Source of the DNA: Mycolicibacterium baixiangningiae
GTDB lineage: Bacteria; Actinomycetota; Actinomycetes; Mycobacteriales; Mycobacteriaceae
Direction of reading: 5' to 3'
Length of the DNA: 64,000 bases
NCBI RefSeq assembly: GCF_016313185.1
Contig: NZ_CP066218.1
Location: 4,092,001 to 4,156,000, forward strand
Under the pieces are notes generated by a model. The model was not told the origin of the DNA. It saw nothing but the letters and a program-made list of their open reading frames with translations, and ran no database searches. Below are positions 38,844 to 47,930 of the stretch, in pieces (positions within the stretch are counted from its first letter, which is position 1; every line of letters starts with the position of its first letter). A program made the translations under genes and the position numbers.

Positions 38844-40397
38844 ATGGACAACGTCACTCAGTCCTCACCGCCGCGGCGGCCCGTCGCGACGCCTTCGGCG
38901 CCTACGCCGGGTACGTCCCCACCGCCTGACCCGTCGCCGCGCACCGGCCGACGCAATCACGGCCTCAAGGAGAACAGCCTCGGCGTGCCGAGCATCTTCT
39001 TCTACATCATCGCCGCGGCCTCACCGCTGACCGTCGTGGTGGCGTTGTACCCCATAATCATCGGCGCGGGCAACGGCGTCGGCATGCCGGGAGCGTTCGT
39101 GATCGCGGCGGTCGTGCTGATGATCTTCGCGGTCGGATACGTCGCGATGAGCCGCCATGTCACCAATGCCGGCGCGTTCTACGCCTACGTGACGCTGGGG
39201 CTCGGTCGCATACCCGGGCTCGGGTCGGCGTTCCTGGCGATCTTCGCCTACAACGCCATTCAGGCGGGGCTCTACGGCGGCTTCGGCTACTACGCATCAG
39301 AGTTGATCAACCCGCGGATCGGCCTCGAGATCCCCTGGTGGGTATATGCATTCGGAGCCTTGGTGCTGTGCCTGGGACTCGGCCTGCAGGGCGTGCACTC
39401 CGGGGCGAAGGTGCTCGGCGTGTTCATGACGCTGGAGGTCACCATGATCACCGTTCTGAGCGCGTTCAGCCTCGTCGGTGACGCCGAACCGGTGTCTGAC
39501 TTCTCTCTCGAGCCGTTCGCCCCCAGCGTCGTGCTCAGCGGGGCGTTGGGGGTGGCGCTGATGTTCGCGCATGCGTCCTTCATCGGGTTCGAGGGATCGG
39601 CGATCTACGGCGAGGAAGCGCGCGACCCCGTCCGCACCATCCCGCGCGCGACGTATCTGTCCATCGCCTTCATGGGTGTGCTCTACGCGGTGTCGGGTTG
39701 GCTCATCGTCAATGCACTGGGCATCGACCGGGTGGTCGGCATCGCCGCCGAGACCGGCGGAAACTTCATCTTCGCGGCCAGTGACACCATCATCGGCCAC
39801 AACATCTCGCTCGTCTTCCAGGTGCTGATCGTGACGGCGACGTTCGCGGCCATCGTCACCTTCCACAACAACGTGTCCCGGTACCTGTTCTCGCTCGGCA
39901 GGCAGGGGTTGGTGTGGAAACCGCTGGGGTGGACGCTGCCGGGCCGCCGGACACCCTGGGTCGCCGCGATCGTCCAGAGCGTCACCGTCGGCATCGTCAT
40001 CGCGCTGTTCGCGGTGTTCGGCCAGGATCCCTTCGCCACGTTGTTCACGTGGGCCACCGGCATCGGCACCATCGGCGTCATCCTGTCCCAGCTCATCGCG
40101 GGCATCGCGATCTTCGTGTTCTTCCGCAGGTCCGGCGTCGACACGCGGCTCTGGAACACCGTGGTCGCCCCGATCCTCGCGATCGTCGGCCTCGGCGCGT
40201 TCTTCGTCCTGACCCTCGACAGCCTCGACATCCTGCTCGGTGTCCATGGCGCCATGGCGGTCCTGATGGTGTCGCTGGTGTTCCTCGCCCTGCTGGCCGG
40301 CGTGGTGTACGGCGTCTACCTGAAGTTGGCATCCCCGGCGAAGTACGCCCTCGTCGGACAGGCGCTCAACGAACGTGAGTCGGCCGAGACGGGATAG
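38844..40397 (+). CDS. APC-superfamily amino acid/amine permease
   Basis: A 517-aa permease with about 12 hydrophobic segments from residue 45 on, after a Pro-rich cytosolic N-terminus. The conserved GIGPF-equivalent region reads GVPSIFFYIIAAASPLT, and GFEGSAIYGEEARDPVRTIPRA is the typical post-TM6 APC motif (FEGS.EEA.DP...IP.A). It imports an organic nitrogen or acid compound, probably the substrate or precursor of the surrounding pathway. Confidence 0.92.
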   Translation: MDNVTQSSPPRRPVATPSAPTPGTSPPPDPSPRTGRRNHGLKENSLGVPSIFFYIIAAASPLTVVVALYPIIIGAGNGVGMPGAFVIAAVVLMIFAVGYVAMSRHVTNAGAFYAYVTLGLGRIPGLGSAFLAIFAYNAIQAGLYGGFGYYASELINPRIGLEIPWWVYAFGALVLCLGLGLQGVHSGAKVLGVFMTLEVTMITVLSAFSLVGDAEPVSDFSLEPFAPSVVLSGALGVALMFAHASFIGFEGSAIYGEEARDPVRTIPRATYLSIAFMGVLYAVSGWLIVNALGIDRVVGIAAETGGNFIFAASDTIIGHNISLVFQVLIVTATFAAIVTFHNNVSRYLFSLGRQGLVWKPLGWTLPGRRTPWVAAIVQSVTVGIVIALFAVFGQDPFATLFTWATGIGTIGVILSQLIAGIAIFVFFRRSGVDTRLWNTVVAPILAIVGLGAFFVLTLDSLDILLGVHGAMAVLMVSLVFLALLAGVVYGVYLKLASPAKYALVGQALNERESAETG

Positions 40398-40443
40398 CCC
40401 ACCGCATTTCACGATTCGCCGCGCGCGATCACCCGCCGTTACG

Positions 40444-40481
40444 TACATTTGTCCTCATCGCGATGCGTACAAATGTTCTCA
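40444..40481. promoter_or_regulatory. Tandem 24-bp-spaced TetR-type sites
   Basis: GTACATTTGTCCTC (40444) and GTACAAATGTTCTC (40468) are near-identical in direct orientation, exactly 24 bp apart, and each has an ACA-N2-TGT dyad core. The ACATTTGT and ACAAATGT cores are also reverse complements of each other. They lie 17 bp upstream of the TetR gene start at 40498, consistent with autoregulation by that protein. Confidence 0.65.
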
Positions 40482-40497
40482 ACGCTCAGGAGCGGGC

Positions 40498-41133
40498 ATG
40501 ACGGACACACCACGGCGGCCGCGCCGACACGACCCGGACAGAAAGGAACGCATCGTGGCATCGGCCCTCGAGGTGCTCGCCCGCGACGGCGTCGCAGGCA
40601 TCACCCACCGCGCCATCGGCACCGCCGCCGATGTGCCACTGGGGTCGATCACCTACCACTTCGCCACCCTCGACGACATCGTCCACCGGGCGTTCGAGTC
40701 GCACGTGGAGACGTTGGCCGGCCGCTTCGAGGCGCGACTGGCGAACTGCCACAACGGCGACGACGTCATCGAGTGCATCGCCTCGGCTATCACCGACGAC
40801 CTCGTGGGACATCCCCATGAACTCGCCGTGACCTACGAGTTGTACGGGGACGCGGTGCGCCGGCCCGAGACCAGGCGTCTGACCCAACGGTGGATGGAAC
40901 GCGCCGAGGACGCCCTGGCCGAGCACTTCGACCGCACCACCGCACGATTGGTCGACGTCGTCATCGAAGGCCTCATGGTGCACATGTCCATTGCGCAACA
41001 ACCCATCTCGAAGGAGGAGGTCCGCAACCTGCTGACCATGGCAGCCAGCGGAGCCCGCCGGCCGCTGACGCGGCACCGACCCACCCATCCCGAACCGGAC
41101 CGACCCACACCCACGAACCAGGAGAGACCATGA
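40498..41133 (+). CDS. TetR-family regulator
   Basis: A 211-aa TetR protein. The HTH at about 20-65 reads [20 protein letters not shown] with HFATLDD. The ATG at 40498 lies just downstream of the tandem sites. The stop overlaps the ALDH start (ATGA), so it belongs to the following operon and likely represses it together with itself. The C-terminal tail is rich in Pro, His and Arg and looks disordered. Confidence 0.92.
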   Translation: MTDTPRRPRRHDPDRKERIVASALEVLARDGVAGITHRAIGTAADVPLGSITYHFATLDDIVHRAFESHVETLAGRFEARLANCHNGDDVIECIASAITDDLVGHPHELAVTYELYGDAVRRPETRRLTQRWMERAEDALAEHFDRTTARLVDVVIEGLMVHMSIAQQPISKEEVRNLLTMAASGARRPLTRHRPTHPEPDRPTPTNQERP

Positions 41134-42566
41134 CCTTCCACAGCAAGATGTTCATCGAAGGCAGCTGGACCGACGCGGCCGACGGCGCCGTCGATCAGGT
41201 GCCCGCCCCCGCCACCGGCGAGGTCTTCGCCGAGATCGCCCGCGGCGGTGTCGCCGACGTCGATCGCGCAGTGGCCGCCGCGCACGCCGCATTCGGAGAC
41301 TGGGCACGCACGCCGGTCGGCGAGCGTGCCCGCGCCTTTCTCGAGCTGGCCGACCGCATCGAAGACGACGCTCGCACCCTCGCCGAGATCGAATCGCGCA
41401 ACGCCGGCAAGCCCATCACCGCGGCGCTCGAGGAGATGGAGATGATCCCCGACCACCTCCGGTTCTTCGCCGGCGCCGCGCGCACCCTGGAGGGTCGTGC
41501 CGCAGGCGAATTCGTCAGCGGCTCGACCAGCATCATCCGTCGGGACCCCCTCGGCGTCGTCGGTTCGGTCGCCCCCTGGAACTTTCCGCTGTTGATGGCG
41601 ATCTGGAAGATCTCCCCGGCGCTTCTGACCGGAAATACGCTGGTGCTGAAGCCCTCCGAGCACACACCGTTCTCTGTACTGCGGCTCGCCGAGCTGGCGC
41701 AGGACCTTTTTCCCTCAGGCGTACTGAACATCGTCACCGGTGACGGCGAGGACGTTGGTGCACGCCTGGTGTCGCACCCGTTGGTACGGATGTCGTCACT
41801 GACCGGTTCCGTCGAAACCGGCCGGTCACTGTTGCGGGCATCGGCTGATTCCAACCTCAAGCGACTGCACCTCGAACTCGGCGGAAAGGCACCGGTGCTG
41901 GTGTACCCCGACGCCGATGTGGCACTCGCGGTCGAGAAGATCATGCAGGGTGCGTTCGGCAATGCCGGCCAGGACTGCATGGCGGCCTCGCGGCTCTACG
42001 TTCACGACTCGGTACACGACGACCTGCTGTCCGGGCTCGAGAAGGCCGTCAAGGAACTGAATCTCGGCGACCTCGCCGACGAGGCCACCGTGATGGGGCC
42101 AGTGATCACCGCCGCGCACCGGGACCGGGTCGAAGGCTTCGTCGCACGCGCGAAGGCCACCGGACACACCGAGCTGATTCAGGGTGACAATCCCGGAACC
42201 GGTTTCTACACCGCCCCCACCGTCGTGGTCGGCGCCCGGCAAGACGACGAGATCATCAGTGCCGAAGTATTCGGGCCCGTCACTTCGGTGACGCGCTTCA
42301 GCGACAGCGACGACGTCGTCGCCTGGGCCAACGACACCGAATACGGCCTGGCTGCGTCGGTGTTCACCCGCGATGTCGGACGCGCCATGGTGACATCCAG
42401 TGAACTGCAGTTCGGGACGGTCTGGGTCAACGACCACTCCCCGGTGACGCCCGAGATGCCGCACGGCGGTTTCAAGCAATCGGGCAACGGCAAGGACATG
42501 TCGGTGTACGCGCTCGAGGAGTACACCGAGATCAAGCACGTGATGATCAACCACGCGAGCGCCTGA
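41130..42566 (+). CDS. NAD(P)-dependent aldehyde dehydrogenase
   Basis: A 478-aa ALDH superfamily enzyme oxidising an aldehyde to the acid. The ATG at 41130 is preceded by AGGAGAG and overlaps the TetR stop. The NAD fold and the [17 protein letters not shown] block are clear; the general-base Glu is in LELGGKAPV and the nucleophile Cys in [12 protein letters not shown]. The sequence most resembles gamma-aminobutyraldehyde/betaine-aldehyde type dehydrogenases, which fits an amine-derived substrate but is not proof. Confidence 0.94.
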   Translation: MTFHSKMFIEGSWTDAADGAVDQVPAPATGEVFAEIARGGVADVDRAVAAAHAAFGDWARTPVGERARAFLELADRIEDDARTLAEIESRNAGKPITAALEEMEMIPDHLRFFAGAARTLEGRAAGEFVSGSTSIIRRDPLGVVGSVAPWNFPLLMAIWKISPALLTGNTLVLKPSEHTPFSVLRLAELAQDLFPSGVLNIVTGDGEDVGARLVSHPLVRMSSLTGSVETGRSLLRASADSNLKRLHLELGGKAPVLVYPDADVALAVEKIMQGAFGNAGQDCMAASRLYVHDSVHDDLLSGLEKAVKELNLGDLADEATVMGPVITAAHRDRVEGFVARAKATGHTELIQGDNPGTGFYTAPTVVVGARQDDEIISAEVFGPVTSVTRFSDSDDVVAWANDTEYGLAASVFTRDVGRAMVTSSELQFGTVWVNDHSPVTPEMPHGGFKQSGNGKDMSVYALEEYTEIKHVMINHASA

Positions 42567-42567
42567 C

Positions 42568-42888
42568 ATGGCGGTCAGTGCCATCAACACGTTCCGGTTG
42601 CGGCCTGGTGTCAGCTCCCAGCAGTTCGAACGATTCTCGGCCGAGCTCGACCGGCCCAGGTGTTTGGCCTTCGACGTCGTGCTGGGTTTCGACGTCTATC
42701 TGACCGAGAGCCCGTCCGGCACCGACGTCGTCGAGATCATGACGGTGACGTCGTGGCCGGAGTGGGAACGCGTCCGCGACACCGCACCGGAACTCAAACC
42801 CGTGGTCGAGCGGTTCGACGAACTCGTCGAACCAGGCAGCGTCACCACGCTGCTGACCCGCAAATCACCCATGCCACAGGAGATCTGA
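42568..42888 (+). CDS. Small dimeric alpha-beta barrel protein (RedY/EthD-like)
   Basis: A 106-aa protein with the ferredoxin-like plan of dimeric alpha-beta barrel proteins: N-terminal strand TFRLRPGVSSQQFERF, helix, GFDVYLTESPSG hairpin, VVEIMTVTSWPEWERV helix. It starts 1 base after the ALDH stop and ends 1 base before the flavoprotein start, so it is co-translated. Such proteins can be small enzymes or cyclase-like helpers in degradation operons; its exact role is unknown. Confidence 0.85.
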   Translation: MAVSAINTFRLRPGVSSQQFERFSAELDRPRCLAFDVVLGFDVYLTESPSGTDVVEIMTVTSWPEWERVRDTAPELKPVVERFDELVEPGSVTTLLTRKSPMPQEI

Positions 42889-42889
42889 C

Positions 42890-44620
42890 ATGAGCGAGAC
42901 ACCCGACTACGACGCCGTCATCATCGGCGCGGGTCACAACGGCCTGGTCACCGCCAACTACCTGGCCCGCGCGGGAAAGCGGGTGCTGGTTCTCGAGGCC
43001 CGCAACGTGGTCGGCGGCGCCTGCGTCACCGAGGAGCTGATCCCCGGCAGCAAGTGGTCGTCGTGCGCGTTCATCGCCGGACTGCTGCGGCCCGAGATCA
43101 TCGACGAACTCGAGCTGGCCAGGTTCGGTCTGGAGCTGTACCAGGGTGATGCGTTGTCATTCAGCCTGTTTCGTGACGGCACCTCGTTCACGATGTGGAA
43201 GGAGACCGACCGGACACTGCGCGAACTGGAGAAGATCAACAAGAGCGACGCCCAGGCGTTCCTCGACTTCGGCATGCGGTTGCAGCGTTTCGCGGGACTC
43301 GTCACCCCGTACCTGCTGACTCCCCCGCCGCAGCGGTCGGAGGTTTTCGCGGCGTTCGAGGCGGCAGGCGAACAGACGCTGTTCAACGAGTTCACCCTGC
43401 TCTCGGTGCGTGATCTGCTCGACCGGTACTTCGAGGACGAGCGCATCAAGAGCATGCTGACGTTCTTCGGGATGGTCTCGATCTTCGGCGGTCCGTCGTC
43501 GCCCGGAACGGCCTACACTTACGGCCACCATTCCTGGGGCGAGTTCAACGGCAACTTCGGGCAGTTCGGCATGGCCCGCGGCGGGATGGGGGCCATCAGC
43601 GAGGCGCTGGCCGCAGGCGCGCGTCATCACGGCGCGACGATCCGCACCTCGACTCCCGTCGACACGGTGGTCGTGGAACGCGGAACGGCCACCGGGGTGC
43701 GCCTGGCGGACGGCACCGTCATCACCGCCGGGCAGGTGTTCTCCAACGCCGACCCCAAACGGTCGCTGCTCAAACTCGTCGAACCGGGCGTGCTGCCGGC
43801 CAAGCTCGTTCGCGACGTCGAGGCGATCGACACCCGCGGTTCGATGGCCCGCATCCACCTTCTGATCGACGAACTGCCGCAGTATCTCCCGTTCGCCGAC
43901 GCATCGGAGGGCCCGCAGCATCACGGGCATCAGCTGCTCGGGCCCAGCCGGGAGGCCTTCGAGGAGGCCTACGAAGCGCAGCGGCGAGGGACGTTCCCGA
44001 GCACCTTCGTCATCGAGGCCGTCACGCAGTCGGTGACCGACGACTCGCTGGCGCCGGCGGGCCTGCACACGATGACGTTGGGGATCCAGCAGCTCCCGTC
44101 CGAGCTGGCCGGGACCACCTGGGCGGCGGAGAAGCAGAAGTGGGCCGACCTCGTGCTCGAGGACCTGTTCACCTACGCTCCCAACCTGCGCGAGCACATC
44201 CTCGACCGCGTGATCATCACGCCCGATGACCTCAACGACGAGTACCTCATCACCGATGGGAACATCTTCCACGGCAGCATGATGCTCGACCAGCTGTTCG
44301 GGGCGCGGCCCATTCCGGAACTGTCGAATTACCGCACGCCCGTGCGCAATTACTACCTGTGCGGTTCCGGTACGCATCCCGGCGGTGGTGTGATGGGGGC
44401 CAACGGTCACAACGCCGCCAAGGTAGCCCTCGCCGACGCGGCGGGCGTCGCCGCACCCGTCTCTGCGCCGAGGGCCCCGGCCGGCAGGCGGAAGGTTCCG
44501 TGGCAGCAGCGGCTGGTCGGCACCCTGATGGCCACGAAACCCGGCCGCTGGGTCGGCTACCGCGCCGCACGCCAACCCGCGCTGCGCAAGGTCACCGCGT
44601 ACGCCGCCAGAGTCCGCTGA
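42890..44620 (+). CDS. FAD-dependent oxidoreductase, phytoene-desaturase/PYROXD2-like
   Basis: A 576-aa flavin amine-oxidase-fold protein. The N-terminal dinucleotide loop is IIGAGHNGLVTANYLARAGK with the downstream VLEARNVVGGACVTEE motif, and the C-terminal FAD-binding block is YLCGSGTHPGGGVMGANG. This is the carotenoid-desaturase-like branch also containing PYROXD2. It probably oxidises a C-N or C-C bond of the pathway substrate with O2 or quinone as acceptor. The following dehydratase gene is 20 bp downstream. Confidence 0.9.
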   Translation: MSETPDYDAVIIGAGHNGLVTANYLARAGKRVLVLEARNVVGGACVTEELIPGSKWSSCAFIAGLLRPEIIDELELARFGLELYQGDALSFSLFRDGTSFTMWKETDRTLRELEKINKSDAQAFLDFGMRLQRFAGLVTPYLLTPPPQRSEVFAAFEAAGEQTLFNEFTLLSVRDLLDRYFEDERIKSMLTFFGMVSIFGGPSSPGTAYTYGHHSWGEFNGNFGQFGMARGGMGAISEALAAGARHHGATIRTSTPVDTVVVERGTATGVRLADGTVITAGQVFSNADPKRSLLKLVEPGVLPAKLVRDVEAIDTRGSMARIHLLIDELPQYLPFADASEGPQHHGHQLLGPSREAFEEAYEAQRRGTFPSTFVIEAVTQSVTDDSLAPAGLHTMTLGIQQLPSELAGTTWAAEKQKWADLVLEDLFTYAPNLREHILDRVIITPDDLNDEYLITDGNIFHGSMMLDQLFGARPIPELSNYRTPVRNYYLCGSGTHPGGGVMGANGHNAAKVALADAAGVAAPVSAPRAPAGRRKVPWQQRLVGTLMATKPGRWVGYRAARQPALRKVTAYAARVR

Positions 44621-44640
44621 GCCGGCGAGGAGCAGAAGCC

Positions 44641-46392
44641 GTGGCATCAGATTCATCCCAACTCAGAAGCGCGAAGTGGTTCGCGGGTAACGACGTTCCC
44701 GGCTTCGTGCACCGCTCGGCGATGCGGGCGTCGGGGTTCTCACGGATGGCGTTCGAGGGTCGTCCGATCGTCGGGATCTGCAACTCGTGGTCCGAAGTAG
44801 TCAACTGCAACATGCACTTTCGCGGTCTGGCCGACTCGGTGCGCCGCGGGGTGCTGGCGGCGGGCGGGTTCCCGCTGGAGTTCCCGACCATGTCGCTGGG
44901 CGAACAGCTGATGAAGCCGACCACCATGCTGTTCCGCAACCTGATGGCGATGGACGTCGAGGAGTCGATCCGGGCCTACCCGTTCGACGCCGTCGTCCTG
45001 CTCGGTGGGTGCGACAAGACGGTGCCCGCGCAGCTGATGGGGGCGGCCAGCGCGGACATTCCCGCCATAGCGCTGACCGGCGGACCGGCCGCCCCCGCCG
45101 TGTTCAACGGCAAGCAGCTCGGGGTGGGCACCGACCTGTGGGAGTACATCGACGACGTCCGGGCCGGGCGCATGTCGATGGCCGAGTACGGGCGGTTGGA
45201 GGCGGCGGCCGGACCGTCACGGGGACACTGCCCGGAGATGGGGACGGCGTCCACGATGGCCACCATCGTGGAGGGTCTCGGCATGACCCTGCCCGGGAGT
45301 GCCGCGGTGCCGGCCATGGACTCGCGCCGGATGCAGGTCGCCGAGGAGATCGGGGCCCGTGCCGTCGGGTTGGCCCTAGAGCGGCTGCGCCCGTCGCAGG
45401 TGATGACCGCCGAGGCCTTCGACAACGCGATCACGCTGATGCTGGCTGTCGGCGGATCGACCAACGCTATCGTGCATCTACTGGCGATCGCGGGCCGCGT
45501 CGGCGTGCCGTTGTCGCTGGACCGGTTCCACGAACTGTCGGCGCGTACCCCGCTGGTGGTCAATGTGCGCCCGGCCGGGGAGCATCTCGTCGAGCAGGTC
45601 TTCCATGCCGGCGGGATCCCGGCGGTGATGAAGTCGGTCGAGTCGCTGCTGCACACCGACGCCCTCACCGTCACCGGCAAGACCGTCGCCGACAACCTGC
45701 CCACCGCCGCGGCGACCGATGCGTCCGTCATCGCGCCGGTGAGCCAGCCGTTCCAGCCACCGGGCGGACTTGCGGTGGTGCGCGGCAACCTCGCTCCCAA
45801 CGGGGCGGTGATCAAGTGCAGCGCGGCCACCCCCGAGCTGCTCGTCCACCGCGGGCCTGCGGTGGTATTCGAGGACATGAAGGATCTGATGCGCCGGTTC
45901 GACGACCCCGACCTCGAGGTCACGGCCGATTCCGTGCTGGTGCTGCGGTCGGCGGGGCCGCGGGGCGCCCCGGGCATGCCCGAGTGGGGTCAGCTGCCGA
46001 TTCCCAGCAAGCTGCTCAAGCAGGGCGTGACCGACATGGTCCGGATCTCCGATGCCCGGATGAGCGGCACCGCGTACGGCACCTGCGTACTGCACGTCAG
46101 CCCGGAATCAGCTGTGGGCGGCCCGCTCGCGTTGGTGCGCGACGGGGACGTCATCGCCCTCGACGCCCGCCGCGGCACCCTGGACGTGCTCGTGTCGGAC
46201 CCTGAATTATCCGAGCGCCGAGCCCAGTTGGTGCCTGAACGAGCCCGCCACGAACGGGGCTACGCCGCCATGTACGGCGAACACGTGCTGCAGGCTCACC
46301 AGGGGTGCGATTTCGACTTCCTCGTCGGCCGCTCGCAGCGCCCCGAGGACGAACCCGAGGCGATCTTCGAGGGCTGGATCGGCGGTTGGTGA
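44641..46392 (+). CDS. IlvD/Edd-family dehydratase, sugar-acid (aldonate) type
   Basis: A 583-aa Fe-S dehydratase starting at GTG 44641 after AGGAG. Cluster cysteines are visible in VVNCNMHFR, LGGCDKTVP and RGHCPEMGTAST; together with the GGFPLEFPTMSLGE block these resemble aldonate dehydratases (arabinonate/xylonate type) rather than dihydroxy-acid dehydratase. It removes water from a 2,3-dihydroxy acid to give a 2-oxo-3-deoxy acid, which would feed the 2-oxoacid aldolase upstream. Last gene of the catabolic run. Confidence 0.92.
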   Translation: MASDSSQLRSAKWFAGNDVPGFVHRSAMRASGFSRMAFEGRPIVGICNSWSEVVNCNMHFRGLADSVRRGVLAAGGFPLEFPTMSLGEQLMKPTTMLFRNLMAMDVEESIRAYPFDAVVLLGGCDKTVPAQLMGAASADIPAIALTGGPAAPAVFNGKQLGVGTDLWEYIDDVRAGRMSMAEYGRLEAAAGPSRGHCPEMGTASTMATIVEGLGMTLPGSAAVPAMDSRRMQVAEEIGARAVGLALERLRPSQVMTAEAFDNAITLMLAVGGSTNAIVHLLAIAGRVGVPLSLDRFHELSARTPLVVNVRPAGEHLVEQVFHAGGIPAVMKSVESLLHTDALTVTGKTVADNLPTAAATDASVIAPVSQPFQPPGGLAVVRGNLAPNGAVIKCSAATPELLVHRGPAVVFEDMKDLMRRFDDPDLEVTADSVLVLRSAGPRGAPGMPEWGQLPIPSKLLKQGVTDMVRISDARMSGTAYGTCVLHVSPESAVGGPLALVRDGDVIALDARRGTLDVLVSDPELSERRAQLVPERARHERGYAAMYGEHVLQAHQGCDFDFLVGRSQRPEDEPEAIFEGWIGGW

Positions 46393-46441
46393 ACCGGGAC
46401 CCGGCCGGTTGAGGCCACGGCGGTTCGGGCATCCCCTTCAC

Positions 46442-46873
46442 ATGACATCACCAAAGCTGACCGACGACGCCAAGAAGATGCTGTCGAATCCGAATCCCGC
46501 CGTCATCTGCACCGTCCGATCCGACGGACAACCGGTATCCGCTGCCACCTGGTACCTCCTACGAGACGACGACCGCGTGCTGGTCAACATGGACGTCGCC
46601 CGGAAGCGCTTGGCGCACATGCGCAACGAGCCGCGCGTGTCACTCACGGTCATCGACGGCACCGATTGGTACACCCACCTCACCCTCATCGGCCACGTCA
46701 CCGAGATGTACGACGACGACGGCCTCGCCGACATCGATGCGCTGTCGCAGCACTATCAGGGCAAGCCGTACCCCGACCGGGAGCGCCCGCGCGTCAGCGC
46801 GTTGATCGAGATCGACCGGGTGCACGGTTGGGGGGCGCAGAAGAACAACGATCAGCCCGACGGCCGAGGCTGA
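46442..46873 (+). CDS. PPOX-class F420-dependent or FMN enzyme
   Basis: A 143-aa split beta-barrel flavoprotein. It shows the typical order LSNPNPAVICTVRSDGQPV, TWYLLRDDDRVLVNMDVARKR and MRNEPRVSLTVIDGTDWY of Rv1155-like mycobacterial proteins, which bind F420 or FMN and act in redox or small-molecule reduction. The ATG at 46442 lies 49 bp after the dehydratase stop; it may be part of the same transcript or independent. Confidence 0.9.
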   Translation: MTSPKLTDDAKKMLSNPNPAVICTVRSDGQPVSAATWYLLRDDDRVLVNMDVARKRLAHMRNEPRVSLTVIDGTDWYTHLTLIGHVTEMYDDDGLADIDALSQHYQGKPYPDRERPRVSALIEIDRVHGWGAQKNNDQPDGRG

Positions 46874-46886
46874 CGGCGCAGCGGTT

Positions 46887-47552
46887 TCACTGCGGTGTGG
46901 TGATCATCGGCAGCAGGTAGGTGCGTACATATGCCCGGGTGTCATCGAGTGTCGCGAGTTTGATGCCGGTATGTGGGGTGACGATGAACGACAGCGTGAG
47001 TCGCGTGTGCAACTCGGCGGCGGTTCTCAGGTGGCGGTCCTGGGCGGCGGTTGTGCGTTCCTTTCCGTAGAGGTCGGTACGTAATTGCTCGGCCGTGTAG
47101 TCGATCGCGAAGTCGAGAATGGCACCGGCGTCGATGGTCAGGCTTGGCAGAATCGTTTCTGGCTCGGTACGTAACACTTTCTTCAGCAGGGTGTGTTCGC
47201 GCAGAAACGTCACGGTGAAGACGGTGCCGTACACCAGGCGGTCCTCGAGCGTGGCGGCGTGCGCGCGCGCTTGGGCGATCCCGTCGAGGTACCGGTGCGC
47301 TTCGGCGAGCACCACAGCGTCGATGAGAACGTCCTTGGTGGGAAACCGGCGGTAGAGCGTGGCCCGACCCACGCCGCTTCGGCGGGCCACGTCCTCCATG
47401 GTGGTGCGCCGCACTCCGACGAGTTCAGCCTGCTCAAGAGTGGCATCCAGGATGCGGGTGGTGATCGCGTCGGTCTCGCGAATGCGGGCCAGGACAGCCG
47501 GATCGGGGTCGGCGAGTCGCCGCACGAAGTCCGCTGTACGTGTCGATGGCAC
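46887..47552 (-). CDS. TetR-family regulator
   Basis: A 221-aa TetR protein. The GTG start at 47552 follows AAGGAG; the longer upstream frame lacks such a site. The HTH at about 48-70 reads TTMEDVARRSGVGRATLYRR with FPTKD. A dyad lies about 55 bp upstream (47605-47631), consistent with autoregulation. Probable targets are itself and the divergent membrane gene at 47931. Confidence 0.9.
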   Translation of the reverse strand: MPSTRTADFVRRLADPDPAVLARIRETDAITTRILDATLEQAELVGVRRTTMEDVARRSGVGRATLYRRFPTKDVLIDAVVLAEAHRYLDGIAQARAHAATLEDRLVYGTVFTVTFLREHTLLKKVLRTEPETILPSLTIDAGAILDFAIDYTAEQLRTDLYGKERTTAAQDRHLRTAAELHTRLTLSFIVTPHTGIKLATLDDTRAYVRTYLLPMITTPQ

Positions 47553-47930
47553 CAATTCTCCTTGCCCTAGCCGGCAACTCGCGTTAGCGTAACAGCGAAG
47601 CACTTGAGACATTGATTGTCTTAACGTCTCACGCGTATCTTTACTGCGTGATCGCCGCCAGGATCGCTTCGAGGAGGGGGATTGGTGAACATCGGCCTGG
47701 CTCGCATCGAAGGCGCGATCGCGCCGCAAGCCCTGTATGCGGCTTATCCCGACCTGCACCTGACTGAATCGGCTCGCTGTCTCAGGCTCCTCGAGTCCCT
47801 CTGCCTTCCAGTCCAATGGGACAGCCGACAGATTCCACCAGCCAAGCGGCACGAAGATGTTGCGCTCTGCCCCGCCTTAGTCGGGCCCAACCCAATCTGA
47901 CGAGGGCCAACCACATCTGGAGGTAACCGA
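47553..47930. other. Divergent intergenic region
   Basis: It contains the TetR-type dyads at 47605-47631, and the promoter of the membrane gene must lie here or just downstream of them. A 72-residue plus-strand frame (47682-47900) has no family features and a weak start; it was not called as a gene. Confidence 0.4.
47605..47631. promoter_or_regulatory. Nested inverted repeats upstream of a TetR gene
   Basis: TGAGAC (47605-47610) and GTCTCA (47626-47631) are perfect 6-bp arms separated by 15 bases. Inside, AGACA-TTGAT-TGTCT (47607-47621) is a second perfect dyad with 5-bp arms, so TGAGAC-type half-sites occur at three positions. This fits a TetR operator in the promoter of the gene starting at 47552. 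Confidence 0.6.

Noticed and set aside
47682..47900. 72-codon plus-strand frame between the TetR gene and the membrane gene
   Set aside because: No family features, no good ribosome-binding site, and it overlaps the likely promoter region.
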